DNA from: Nematostella vectensis | Lineage: Eukaryota; Cnidaria; Anthozoa; Actiniaria; Edwardsiidae | Length of the DNA: 64,000 bases | Reading direction: 5' to 3' | Assembly: GCF_932526225.1 (NCBI RefSeq) | Contig: NC_064039.1 | Location: forward strand, 9,876,139 to 9,940,138 | Shown: positions 24,700-35,522 of the stretch, one piece after another | Numbering within the stretch: position 1 is the stretch's first letter | Layout of the letters: every line of letters starts with the position of its first letter | Program-made: the position numbers and the translations under genes | The notes under the pieces: model-generated | The model's input: only the letters and a program-made list of their open reading frames with translations | Database searches by the model: none | What the model was told of the DNA's origin: nothing

Positions 24700-27600
24700 T
24701 CAGTAATAGTCTTTAACAAATCGCAGGAGGCATACTGTCATGATGAGGCCAATCAGCTGAAATAAGACCATGAAGGACATTAGTTTCTCTAGGTAGTGGA
24801 AATGTCTAAGAAATAAAAAGGGGAGGAGAAATCAGCTGATACAAGACCATGAAAGGAAATTAGTTTCTCTATGTAGGGGAAAATGACTAAGAAATATGAA
24901 GGGGAGAAGAGATCAGCCGTAATAAGACCACGAAGGACATTATTTCTCTAAGGTAAGAGGACAATTTCGAGGAAAGACGGAGAGAGGGATCATTTGAAAT
25001 AAGACCATGAAGGACAATACTTTCTCCTAGGGGAAAGATAAGTGGAGAGGGGTGAGCCTATATGTAGCCTATACATACATATACAAGACGTGATTGGAAG
25101 TAGAACGCCCCTTAACAGGTACTTACCTGTATTAAAGCAATGCCGAGCAACACGCTACCGAGGACCAATAAATGTTTACGGAAGAACACTGTCAGTCCAA
25201 TTACACACCCCTGTGCCACAAACAAAGTGCTGAATCATAATCAGAATCACATCAAATCGTCTTCATTGTATATGAATCTGACGATATTGTCGATATCTTG
25301 TCGCATACCGCGCGATATATGCTGATGAGTAGTCTGTCCGTCCGTCCCTGCGGATATGTCTGTCCATCTGTCTACCTGTATCTAAGTCTGTCGTCTGTCT
25401 GTCTGTCTACATGCATGACCATTCGTCCACCCACCCGTCTGTCTGTCTGTCCCTATCTTCGTTTGTTGTCCGTCTGTCTGCAAGCATGCATGTCCGCCCA
25501 TCTTGTCCACCTATCTCTCCTTTGTCCGTATCTGCCCGTACGTACGTCGTCTGTCTCTCTGTCCGTGTATTTCGTACCTCGCGGTATATGTTGGACGGAT
25601 GGTCCCTCTTGCCACACCCAAAAGATGGTGTCTTACAGCAGGAGTCTGGGACCGAGTTATTGGAGCTTTGTTTCCAGGCCGTCGTGTTCCACGTGGACCA
25701 GTTATCCTCGCCGCAGCACTTGAACTAAAACATAATATGAGTTTACAACAACATGACGCACAACATCAGACATCTGACGATGAGGGCATTGGCACGAGCT
25801 AGGCTGAAACATCAGTGTAGAACGAAGCCCAAGTATAAAGCTACTGGGGCGGATCCAGTGCTTGAACGGGTGGGGGGGGAGGCTTGGATTTCGCTAGAGC
25901 GCAAGCGTAAATTCTAGAAAAAAACAACTGCGCTGTCTTTACGCTTGCTCGTGCGCTTTTGTTCCAATGAAAATTCCTTGTGCGGTCTTTAAGCGCTAGA
26001 GCAGATAAGCCTTTCTCGTGCAACTCTATCTTACATTAATTTGCATCTGGTCTATGGCCTTTGTGACGTCCTGTCGCACCCCATAGTCACTCATGCGCCG
26101 TCTTGTTGTGTATTTCATATCGTGCGTAAGCTGGAAATGATATAATTTCAGTTAACTGAACATGAAAATATAGGATTTCCAAGTACTTCCCTTTACATAT
26201 TATAGAAGCGTTAATGAACTAGGCGCGTGTCCAGAAGGGAGGGGGGGGGGCAAGGGGTCCGGACCCCAACGTGCTCATGTGACGAGATGGGTTCGACTTT
26301 AGTTGACACCTATGATTGTAGTATTTGAATAGTAAAAAGTTGCTAGGTTGATCAAGTGATCTATGACCAGAGCTAAGGATATACGGTTTGGAGTTAATTG
26401 ATCACCGTTATCAGGTCCTTTTAGACCTTGGAAATTTCTCGAAGCCCTCCTTGCCGCCCCCTTCGGGATAATAAATGAGCTTGATTTCAATAGGCACTTT
26501 CTGTTGTTCTGTTTGTTGTCTACCGATATCAGCACTGTGCTGAAGAGACTTGTTCAAATGAATGAATGAATGAATTGATACTGATGATTATAATAACAAT
26601 GCGCTTATCGCATCGTACATAACAGCGATCTATTTCGTAGTCTCCCACGTAGCCGCCCTTTGGGTCAGTCATGTGTACAAGCGCCACCTTTGTATGTCAA
26701 CAATGATAGCTGTTTTTACTGGGCTTATGTGAATGAGTACCTCTGCTCGATGTACGAAGGCGATTACCCCTACGGATATCTGGACGATCAGCACTAGGGT
26801 CAGCATGATCAGGAACTGTGTGAAAATAGAACGCATGATCAGGAACTGTGTGAAAATAGAACGCATGATCAGGAACTGTGTGAAAATAGAACACATGATC
26901 AGGAACACTGTGTGCAATTAAAACGTCTGATCAGGAACTGTGTGAAAATAGAACACATGATCAGGAACACTGTGTGCAAGTAGAATACTAGAGTCAGCAT
27001 CAGTCATTATAGCCTGCAATGCATCCGGAAATAATCCTCACATTATTACCGTACAGAAAAAAAATACATTATTAGGACCTATGCGCAAATACAATGCGTC
27101 TAAGGAGGTCAACTGTACACCCTACAGCAGCGAAGCGGATAGCAAAAACTCACAAGTCAAAATCGATTGATACCGCGTTACTGAATGTTGAACCGTAGCG
27201 TAGTGGATAGCTTGCACACATTACTTGGAATAAGGCGGTTGAAGTTCGAAACGGTTGCTCAGGATTTCCGAGAAAAAAATAATATAAAAACGATGAGGGA
27301 CGCCTTAAATTAATTCTGCAAAAATAAAAAGTAGCCTATAGTATTTTTTTAAATATTACTGCTAAGATACAGTGCTACTTCGGCGAACCGTTCGAATGGT
27401 TCTTTGAAACGTTATGCATTGCAGGCCCGTACCCAAGGGTACCAACAACGGCCGAAGGTTCACTTTTGGTTCCCAAAAAAACTATAAAGCATAAGCTAGA
27501 TCACTCTGGTGCGTAGCCAAATCTGACAATAAACGTCTCGTGAAGATACTGCAAAGGCATTAAAAAAATCACTCTTTGTTCTTTCGGGGGTAGTCAGATT

Positions 27601-28030
27601 TTTAAGAGAACTCATTCGCTTCCCCCCTTCCCCCGGAAAAACTAGGTCCACTTTTTCGGATTTCGCACCCACCGCCCCCCCCTCCCCACCCCCCAAGAAA
27701 AATAAAAATCCTGGGTCCCCACCCCCCAAGAAAAATCCTGGGTACGGGCCTGCATTTGAGCCTTTAACCTTTTTTCATTGTTCAAAGTCGAAAAAAATAT
27801 CTTTGTCAAATCCGAAAGGGGCACCGTGCGTGACTCACCGATATAAGCAGATATCTGTGTTCTTTGACGGTGCCATAGCAACCGCACGTGCATATGAGGA
27901 CGACCACGCCCCCAATGCCAATCATTAGCCCCACTATGATGACAAACCAGCTGCTGTCCAGGAGGATGTTAAACTCGTTCCTGTGGATCAGCGTCCAGGT
28001 GCCCAACACCACCATCGCTACTCCCGATAA
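24700..28030 (-). CDS. CD151-like tetraspanin, copy A (first exon not found)
   Basis: Exons found are 28030-27839, 26815-26741, 26130-26035, 25724-25578, 25210-25127 and 24756-24700 (216 codons plus TGA), all phase 0. In order they encode the end of TM1 with the small loop and TM2 (ending GTVKEHRYLLIS), TM3 (FLIMLTLVLIVQISVG), the start of the large extracellular loop, the loop core with FKCCG, VPDSCCKTP and GCG cysteines, TM4, and the tail FVKDYY. CCG plus PDSCC plus a final GC gives the six-cysteine loop of the CD151/TSPAN11 group, which organises integrins and other membrane partners. Exon sizes (192, 75, 96, 147, 84 and 57 nt) mirror copy B. The N-terminal exon (about 27 codons in copy B) must lie above 28030. 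It could not be found, and the LINE at 29-30.85 kb may sit in that intron. The second and last of these exons have duplicated 3' splice-site regions. Confidence 0.9.
24751..25040. repeat. ~79-bp tandem repeat containing a 3' splice site, 4 copies
   Basis: Copies start near 24751, 24830, 24911 and 24989 and share AAATAAGACCATGAAGGACA followed by TTAGTTTCTCT and a G/A-rich end. In the gene's sense each copy carries intron end sequence. The copy at 24751 has the real TTATTTCAG acceptor of the last tetraspanin A exon, and at least the second has a similar AG followed by CTGATT. Confidence 0.85.
25330..25560. repeat. Degenerate TCTG/GTCC microsatellite-like tract
   Basis: Runs of CTGTCTGTCTGTC and related GTCCGTCC words fill this part of the tetraspanin A intron between the loop exon and the TM4 exon. 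They create open frames of no coding value on the plus strand. Confidence 0.8.
26222..26400. repeat. Interspersed repeat, related to 52340-52545
   Basis: It begins GGCGCGTGTCCAGAAGGG and continues through TGCTCATGTGACGAGATGGG, a TTGACAC segment and AGAGCTAAGGATAT. The same ordered words, diverged, occur at 52340-52545. An old low-copy transposable-element family is likely. Confidence 0.65.
26804..26985. repeat. 30-bp tandem repeat carrying the TM3 exon acceptor
   Basis: The unit is CATGATCAGGAACTGTGTGA followed by AAATAGAACG, exactly 30 bp. There are three near-identical copies from 26804 to 26893 and about three diverged copies to 26985. In the gene's sense each unit reads TTTTCACACAG then TTCCTGATCATG, which is the acceptor and first codons of tetraspanin A exon 3. 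Confidence 0.92.
27193..27262 (+). mobile_element. tRNA-like SINE relic
   Basis: An A-box-like TAGCGTAGTGGATAGC is followed about 30 bp later by a B-box-like GAAGTTCGAAAC. The stems do not form a tRNA, so this is a tRNA-derived relic within a tetraspanin A intron. Confidence 0.45.
27421..27753. repeat. MITE of the GCAGGCCCGTACCCA family
   Basis: The left end GCAGGCCCGTACCCA is perfectly inverted at the right end (TGGGTACGGGCCTGC). C-rich tracts and a short CCCCCCAAGAAAAATCCTGGG repeat lie just inside the right end. Same family as 13738-13979. It lies in the tetraspanin A intron, 86 bp from the exon at 27839. Confidence 0.85.
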
Positions 28031-29065
28031 CTGCCAGTAAAACGCGATAACGATGAGTTGTACAGCAGTTGTAGCGGAAGGATTTTGAATGGTTGATAGG
28101 GGAGGACAATATAGAGATCAATGCGTGATCTCCCCTCCTCTTACTCCCAGAAAAACACCTGAAAAACTTAGAAAGAAGTCTGGTGTGTTCCCAAGCCCCG
28201 TCGTCAAGAAAGAGTAAATTTGCCGCTTGTACTCGTAAGAATATGGCGCTTCTTGGCGGTTTGACAATGCAAAAAAGGGCAAATACAGAATGGCATTACT
28301 AACCTCCCAGCCATAGCTTCAAATAGGGAGACTGGGAAAGAGGACAGTCTATTTGTGTTTAATCTATATAGCCTAAGCTTAGTGGCACAAACGCTTTATA
28401 AACAATTATGTTTATTCAGAAGATCAACCAAGGCGCCTTATAAAACGCTCCTGCACAAAATCGAGTCAGAAAAAATCTATTTCCATCGGCTACTTCAATC
28501 GACAAACTGATAAATTTTTATTCAAATGATGTTAATTAAGTATTGGACTTCAATTGTGGATTTTAAAGTTCCTTGGAAATGGATACTTCAATTTTTAAAT
28601 GGAAACAATAAGAAAGGAGTGGTTGATTGATATTCTTTAATTCGGACTTTTGCGGTGCGAGAACCCAGGGTAACATTCTAATGGCTCTAACACGGCAGCC
28701 TTGCTAGGCTCGAAAGTATACAGCATTTTTTGTAATATTTGCAAAGAGAATACAGCAAGGTTTTGTTGTTCTTGTTGTTGAAGGACAGGTTGAAAAGCCC
28801 CTCACAGCTTTATGCGAACAGAAAAAACACCTTTACAAATAATCCAGTTTTGGGAAAGCTGTATCATCTTATTATCTTATTACATCTTATTTTATATGTT
28901 ACCATTCATATGGCTACCAGTATTTAGTCATTTATTCGTTACACATGAACTACCCTGGGCTACGACACTTGGATTCTCGAGTTGCAACGTTATTTAAAAT
29001 AGGTGTATAATGGAAAGTAATCGTGGATAGTTCATTGGCAGTCCGTCGAGGCGACGATGACTGTT
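28031..29065. other. Upstream intron or flank of tetraspanin A
   Basis: I searched the minus strand for a start exon ending in phase 0 before a GT donor and found none. Nothing else is recognisable. Confidence 0.5.
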
Positions 29066-30855
29066 CTATTGTGTTGGTCCTTTGATCTTAACTCTCCATG
29101 CTGGACGATCCCGAGCAGTGGTTTGCCAAGAGTTTGAGCTTATATCCCTCCACTTCAGGTTCCTCTTTACCACATCTTTGAACCTGAGTCTAGGCCGACC
29201 CTGATTCCTGGTCCCTGTCGTGAGCTGAGAGTAGAGCAGCTGCCTAGGCAATCTGTCAGTGTCCATGCGGTGAACATGCCCAGTCCATCTGAGATTTTTC
29301 TCAATGAGTGTGTCAGCCATTGACCGTAATCCGGTCCTCTTGTATATCTCTTTGTTTGTGACTTTATCCATCCAAGTAATTTTCATTATTTCTCTCAGAT
29401 GTCGCATCATATATGCATGTAAATTTTTCACCTGGCTGCGATATACAGTCCATGTTTCTGCACCGTATACTAGGGCAGATAAGACAACTGCTCGATAGAC
29501 CTTGCCTTTAACCTTGAGCGATACGTGATGGTTGTCCCACAGCCGCTCTCTCAGCTTAGCATATGCTGCGCTGGCCTTCCCCTTTCTGAAGGTGATCTCA
29601 TTATCTATTCGTGCATTGTCAGAGATGGTACTTCCCAAGTACACAAAGTCTTTGGTCTGGACCAGGGTCTCATTTCTTACATGGATTTCGCCAGGGAATT
29701 GAGTCAATGTCTGACGCTTCACTGGTTGAAATAAGCACTCTGTCTTTTTGATGTTGATTTTCAGGCTGAATTGTTCTGCAGCTGAGGAGAATCTGTCTAC
29801 TAATCTCTGCATACTTTCCACATCATGTGCCACCAATGCGCTGTCGTCCGCATACAGCATTTCTCGTACTATGACCTGGCATGTTTTCCTTTTCGCTTTG
29901 AAGTGAGCAACATTGAATAGGTCGGCGTTATGCCTTGTTTGGATTGACACCCCATCAACACAGTCCTTGAAGGCTATCTCCAACATGGCCGACAGGTATA
30001 GAGAAAAGAGCGTTGGCGCCAGGACGCACCCTTGCTTTACTCCATTGGAGACATCGAATTGCTTCGAGTCGTTTCCGCCTTGGGATACAGAAGCTTTCAT
30101 ACCGCTATGGAGGGATCGTATAACATTGACAAACTTGGGTGGACAGCCAAATTTGACCAGGACCTGCCAGAGTGCCTCTCTCGATACAGTGTCAAAGGCT
30201 TTTGAGAAGTCAATGAACACTGCATATAGCGGCATGTTTTGCTCTATACACTTCTCCTGGGTCTGTCGCAGACAGAAAATCATGTCCATTGTGCCCCTGC
30301 CACTCCTGAAACCACACTGGGACTCGGGCAGTATGACTGGTGCTATGTGTCTGTTAATCCTGTTCAGCAGAACACGAGAGAGGATCTTACCAGCGATGGA
30401 AAGCAAGGATATACCTCTGTAATTTCCACAGTCTCTCCGACTACCTTTCTTGAAAATAGGGATAATACTGGCATCTCTCCAGTCATGAGGTGTGTTCTCC
30501 GCTGACCAGACTTTGAGGACAAGTTTATGCAGCTTGGACACAATCTCTGTACCACCATGCTTCCAGATTTCCGCAGGTATACCACATTTACCAGGTGATT
30601 TCCCCTCTTGTGTAGCATCGATTGCATCCACAACCTCCTTTATGTCTGGCGGCTCAGAAAGGCACACTACCTCTGGTCTTGTTTGGAGACTGTTGAGTGC
30701 TCCCTCATCCACAAGCCCTGATACATTCAGGAGTTGGTCAAAATGATCGGCAAATCTGTTTAGGATCTCCGATTTCTCCTGAAGTATTGTGCATCCGTCA
30801 GTAGCAGTGAGTTGGGTTGACCCACGCTTTGCAGGACCGTACATAAAAGACTACA
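29066..30855 (-). mobile_element. 5'-truncated LINE with intact reverse-transcriptase ORF (592 aa)
   Basis: One uninterrupted frame runs from 30844 to the stop at 29066. Reverse-transcriptase motifs are clear: FKKGSRRDCGNYRGISLLS, then FIDFSKAFDTVSREALW (motif A, catalytic Asp), NGVKQGCVLAPTLFS (motif B) and MLYADDSALVAH (motif C, YADD). The C-terminus has the GRPRLRFKDVVKRNLKWRDI-type end seen in RTE/CR1-like non-LTR elements. The apurinic endonuclease domain that should precede it is absent. Homology appears to begin just before MYGPAKRGSTQL, so the insertion is 5'-truncated at about 30855, as is usual for target-primed LINE insertions. Absence of stops or frameshifts over 590 codons suggests a young copy. 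It has the same orientation as tetraspanin A. I cannot fix the clade by eye. Confidence 0.95.
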
Positions 30856-33017
30856 AAATATCTAATACCCATCACTGGTGCTTTTTAAAAACTTTCATTG
30901 TCTCGTCTTTATTTTTACCACAGCTACTCCTCGGCCCCTTCAGCGTTTAATAGTCATAAGTAATTGACAACTAATGAATCATTGCGCTTTCAGAAAAAAA
31001 GTGAAATATATGAAAACATAAGATATACACAGACACTATTTTTGTGCGAAAGCTTTTTGTTTGCCTGCTGAGTTTTATGGTAAAATTAGCATAATAAAAT
31101 ACATATGCTTCAAAGATAGCGTTTGATCCCTTTTTATTCACCAGACAGACTTGGTGGTACCGTATTTGAGAGTAAATGAATGATTTATCAGATACATTAG
31201 TTAAGGCTTGAATAAAAAGATGTTATTGACTCTAAACCCAGCTCTTTTACAACAAATTTAAAACTAAACGAAAAATTACGGGAAACGAAAAAATAGGATT
31301 AATCCTTGTCTCGAAAAATTTTTGTGTTCTTGAAAAAAAAGAACATTTCGCGTGACTTATTGTGAGATGTTTAGATTAATTACAGCAATAATAGAAGCAG
31401 AAAGGTTTCTACGCCAAAAGAAATATTACATAGAGAAATTGAATATGCAAAAAAATTCTGCCCTGAGTTAAAAATAAAATTACTTTCGAGTGGTCGGTTA
31501 CCTTTTTAGCTTGTAAAAATACTGATTCGCCGATTTTTTGTTTTTATTTAACTTTTAATTCAAAATTTTAATTAAAACTGACAGTTTTGAACTACAAGCT
31601 TCCTCTTGTCAAAGCCTTTTTGTATTCAATTTTAAATTGTCATTGAAAAAATTCTTATTTGTCACTAATTTCTCTCTCATGCCACTGGAATGACCCATTT
31701 GTGGGGCCAAGCAATTATTTGAGGGCTATTTCACACTGTCAATATTTGCCTAGTTTTGCTTGCTCTGTAAATCTTTGTGGATTCCTAGGACACTGACATT
31801 ACACGCAAGAGAAAACTCCAACCATAACTTTACTACCCAGCCTCCAAGAGCGCATCGTAAGGATATCCACTCGATATAGAAACAGTTACCCAAAACATTT
31901 CTTCCGTCAGTACGGTGTAACTTTTCAATGAGTCTAACTGCTTGTCTGGAAAGAATACAGCGATGAAAGCTTCAAAGGCATTCTATTTTTACAATATTTT
32001 TTTTCAAGGAAGCTTTGACTACGGGGTACAAAAATGTTTGGATTCCGCGCAGACAAGTATCAGATGTCCCACGTGCATCGATCTTTCGTACCGTTGATCT
32101 TAGACGGACTGAAGAGCCCTAAACTCGTGGAGATGTCTATCATTATTTGTTTTGTTTGCAATGTTCACTTCTACCAAGAAAACCTTTTTTTAAATAGCCT
32201 GAAATACTCAGCAATTCGATAAGCGGTTTTCAAAGTTATAAACATAGCGAGTTCAGTAAATGTACTGTAAATCCGATGCGTTCAAATTTTCAAAACGATC
32301 AAATTATAGTACAATTCTAACATTGGAAAACAATATTGGCTATTTTTAGCAGTGGCGTATCTAGAATTATTAGTCTAATTCGCTACGGGTCGCGAATCTA
32401 CACTTTCTAGAGTATAGCCAAACTCCCAGCGCGCGTAGGAAAGACAAGACGCTCTTACCCCTAACAAAACATCGTAGAAGAGGAAGAAGCACTTTTTCCC
32501 CTCCAAAGTACAAGAGCAACACTGGTCTTCATTTTTCCCCATTCTCCCTTGGTTAGCTTAGATCCATAATGATCCTAAAGCTCTTGGCTGCTGCATTCCA
32601 CACAAATTGCCTAATAGTTTTTGCTGTTTCCGGTAAGCCACTGTTTGCATGCAAAGCGTCGACGATGATCTCTTAGTTCGATATTAAAATATTACAAGGC
32701 GTCATGTTCTAAACTTGTTTGTTTGTTGAACAAGTAGACCACATGCTAAGTGTAGTCGATGATTTATCACCACCGCATGTCTATATGGCGTTTGGTGAAA
32801 ATTTCGCTTGGTATCGGGACGTCAGAACTAATAAGGTATTTTAATAAGGTATCTTAATCAGGGATTATATAACACAACTCCCCGGGCCAGCTAAGGGAAT
32901 AATACGAAGAAACAATGTCACGTCTGGTGGGAAACAGTAGGCAAAAGTCAGTCAGTTTATATTATACTACAGTTTTCTAAATCATCAAAAGGCTTTTTGC
33001 CATATATGCATAATACT

Positions 33018-33124
33018 AGTCTCCTGCGCAGCCGTCCTTAGTGTCAGTCTCGAATCCCTCCTTCGAGACTGATATATAGACTGACATAAGGCGGCAGTGC
33101 GAATATACCGCGATAAAGGAGACT
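33018..33124. repeat. Short inverted-repeat element (AGTCTCCT ends)
   Basis: AGTCTCCT at the left pairs with AGGAGACT at the right. Inside, CCTTAGTGTCAGTCT pairs with AGACTGACATAAGG, and TCAGTCTCGA with TCGAGACTGA. The 107 bp fold into one long imperfect hairpin. Confidence 0.75.
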
Positions 33125-33633
33125 CCTATGGTCGCCTACTCTCATGAATGATCCATAGTGTATACTCTTGTTATGAGGCGGAGTACTGCTAACTAAGTGA
33201 CAGATATGCTTTTAACAAGTAAAAACATTCTACTAATGTCGTGGTGTAAAATAATGTTATGGCCTGATAAAACTCTTATAGGAATAAAAAAACAATGCAG
33301 GCCTATTTTATCCAGACTCAGAGCCTCAGGCTAAATTTGTGTGAACTACAGGTGATGGGTTTTTTCGCCTGTAGCGCGTTCTTTGCTAGAGGATAGGGGA
33401 CCTTAAGGATCTTTAAAATCCATACAGCACTCCAAAGAAATGAATCATTGAGCTGTATGTGTGTTACAGGAACCCCCCCACCCCACCCCCCCGATATCAA
33501 GGATGCACGCAAAAAAAAATCGCATACCATCCGTGAATAAACTATTTCTTTTTTTTTTTCGAGAAAACCTGGTTGTTACTAGTTCCAAACACGACCTTGT
33601 CGTGCTGTCAGACTTGACACACTTCAGGAGCCA

Positions 33634-33718
33634 TTACCCTGGGTACCAGAGTCTCGAGCTTCGTTCTTCGCGGCCCGTGTTGTCGGAGTGAAGCTCGAGC
33701 CTCTAGTTACCAGGGTAA
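33634..33718. repeat. MITE, TTACCCTGGGTACCAGAG family, short copy
   Basis: TTACCCTGGGTACCAGAG and CTCGAGCTTC at the left are inverted as GAAGCTCGAGCCTCTAG and ACCAGGGTAA at the right. 85 bp, a near-complete hairpin. Same ends as 34274-34428. Confidence 0.85.
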
Positions 33719-34273
33719 GCAGCCATACTCAATGAACATGATAGTCGTTGTCATTTATCATCTAAGCAGCCTTGATTTCAGAGTTGAACCCAGTTTCTCC
33801 TCGAAAAGAAGACGGTTAAAATCCTATCCCCTGTGATGGATAGAAGGGCTGCCCGCGAAAGCACGGGTACACGGAAAATATTCAATATACAACAATTAAC
33901 AGGTATAGAAAACATGGGGCGAGAAAAAATAGAGGGAGGACTGTTCAAGTAATCGAGAGTCCAGTTACTAAGTGCAAAAAATACAAGAAGTAGAACCAAG
34001 GGTAATTAATTTTGAGTGATCGATAAGCAACAAGGGCGATCGAGCGTCAAACACAGTAGAAACGATGGGGGGGGGGGGGGGGGGGGGGGGTAGGCCAATA
34101 TGGCTGAAATAACCTAAATCGAAATCAACACATCTTTTTCCCTTGTTTCTACTCTCGCTCTATGACCAGGATACAAACACGGAATAGCTTCTCAGTTGGT
34201 CAGCGGCGAATATCAAACTCGTACCCGAACCCACACGCACCGTCGAGCCGGAGTCAAGAAAAATCTAGGGGTG

Positions 34274-34428
34274 TTACCCTGGGTACCAGAGGCTCCAAGC
34301 TTCGCGGGGAAAGCGTTTTGAGCGAAGCGAAAGAGCTATTTCGCTCGAAAAGAGCTATTTCGCTTCGCTCAAATCGTCCTCGCCGCGAAGCTCGGAGCCT
34401 CTGGTAGCCGCTCTGGTACCTAGGGTAA
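34274..34428. repeat. MITE, TTACCCTGGGTACCAGAG family, longer copy
   Basis: Left TTACCCTGGGTACCAGAGGC and right GCCTCTGGTAGCC with CTCTGGTACCTAGGGTAA pair. An internal palindrome of GAGCGAAGCGAAAGAGCTAT and its inverse fills the centre. 155 bp, foldback structure throughout. Confidence 0.85.
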
Positions 34429-35522
34429 GGGGTCTGGAAACAAGCCAACCTCATTTTCATGGAGAAAAAATATTCGGATTTTCTAAGCAAATTCAAATTC
34501 TATCAATGCTTAACTGACCTACGAATATTTACAAAATTATTATTATTTAAAAAGCCAACAGATTATTTACAAAATTATTTTTATTAAAAAAAGTTTCAGC
34601 AATGAGGAAGGAGAGTCAGGGGTGGAGTGGGGAGGGATTTGTGTTGGTGGTGGGAATTTTGGGTAGGTTGAAGGAGATATTTTAACCTCCAACAGCCCTT
34701 TAATCTGAAGATGAAATATAGGAAGATACTCTATCAATGGAAAGGATGCCGGGAATCTCTTACTTTCTTAGGAGATTTCTTAAAAACGAAAGGCTAGACA
34801 GGCTAAGTTTCGTTTACGAGATACCAAGCTCTAGGAGATACTTATTTCTGTATGATCAAAAAATCTGTAAGAGCAAGTGACTGGGGATCTCTCATATCAA
34901 AAGCCAAAAGCTACTAAAAGCCAGTCGCGCGCGGCGGTAGTGAAGTTTAAGTCATGGATACTAGAGCAGCTCGTGATAATCAGCGATAGTAGTGATAATG
35001 CGATTAGTCCTGTATCTGTACGTTTAGTTCGATCTTAACGAACTTATGAACGATCGAACCACGAACACAAGATAGTGGTTAGCTCACGATCCGATACGAT
35101 GCACGGACTACGTGGCCCAGCAACGACCGGTGGATCCAATTGTCTGGTTGACAGTGGGCTAGACATTGATATGGCATGTAGGGTAGTCTAACGTGCTTAG
35201 GATTCCCTTAGTCGTAATTGCTTTTTGATAAACAAATGGAACTAGAGATTTCGGTAAGATAAACGATTTTTTTTATCCCGAGTAAATCACAAAACAAACA
35301 CGAAACCCTGCGACCTGGAGGACTCGCTATGAAGGCGCGGTTAATGATCCAGGACTTATTTTTGGTGTACTGCGCGATGTAAAGTATTATTGCAGTAATC
35401 CGTCAATCCATATCAAACATATTCCCCACGGATAGTGTCCTTCGTTCGCTGTGCCTTATATGGTCATATATGCCCATATTTAGAAGTACTGGAGTTTCCC
35501 CTTTCGCGCTTCTCCAACAAAC

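Larger units (their letters stand above)
30856..35522. other. Gene-poor region with clustered MITEs
   Basis: Very AT-rich from 30.9 to 32.3 kb. Three short inverted-repeat elements lie between 33.0 and 34.4 kb, with a run of about 23 G at 34068-34090. A possible orphan signal-peptide exon sits at 32569-32632 plus. No multi-exon gene could be assembled. Confidence 0.55.

Noticed and set aside
25298..25802. Plus-strand open frames over the tetraspanin A loop exon
   Set aside because: They are the antisense of the 25724-25578 exon plus a TCTG-rich tract; the minus strand has the conserved cysteine motifs.
26880..26985. CACTGTG heptamers resembling RAG recombination signals
   Set aside because: They are part of a diverged 30-bp tandem repeat, with no nonamer at 12 or 23 bp; coincidence despite the nearby RAG1-like gene.
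29304..30746. Plus-strand open frames up to 169 codons
   Set aside because: Shadows of the LINE reverse-transcriptase frame on the minus strand.
34162..34496. Open frames on both strands of about 80 codons
   Set aside because: They fall on the foldback element at 34274-34428, whose symmetry makes both strands open.
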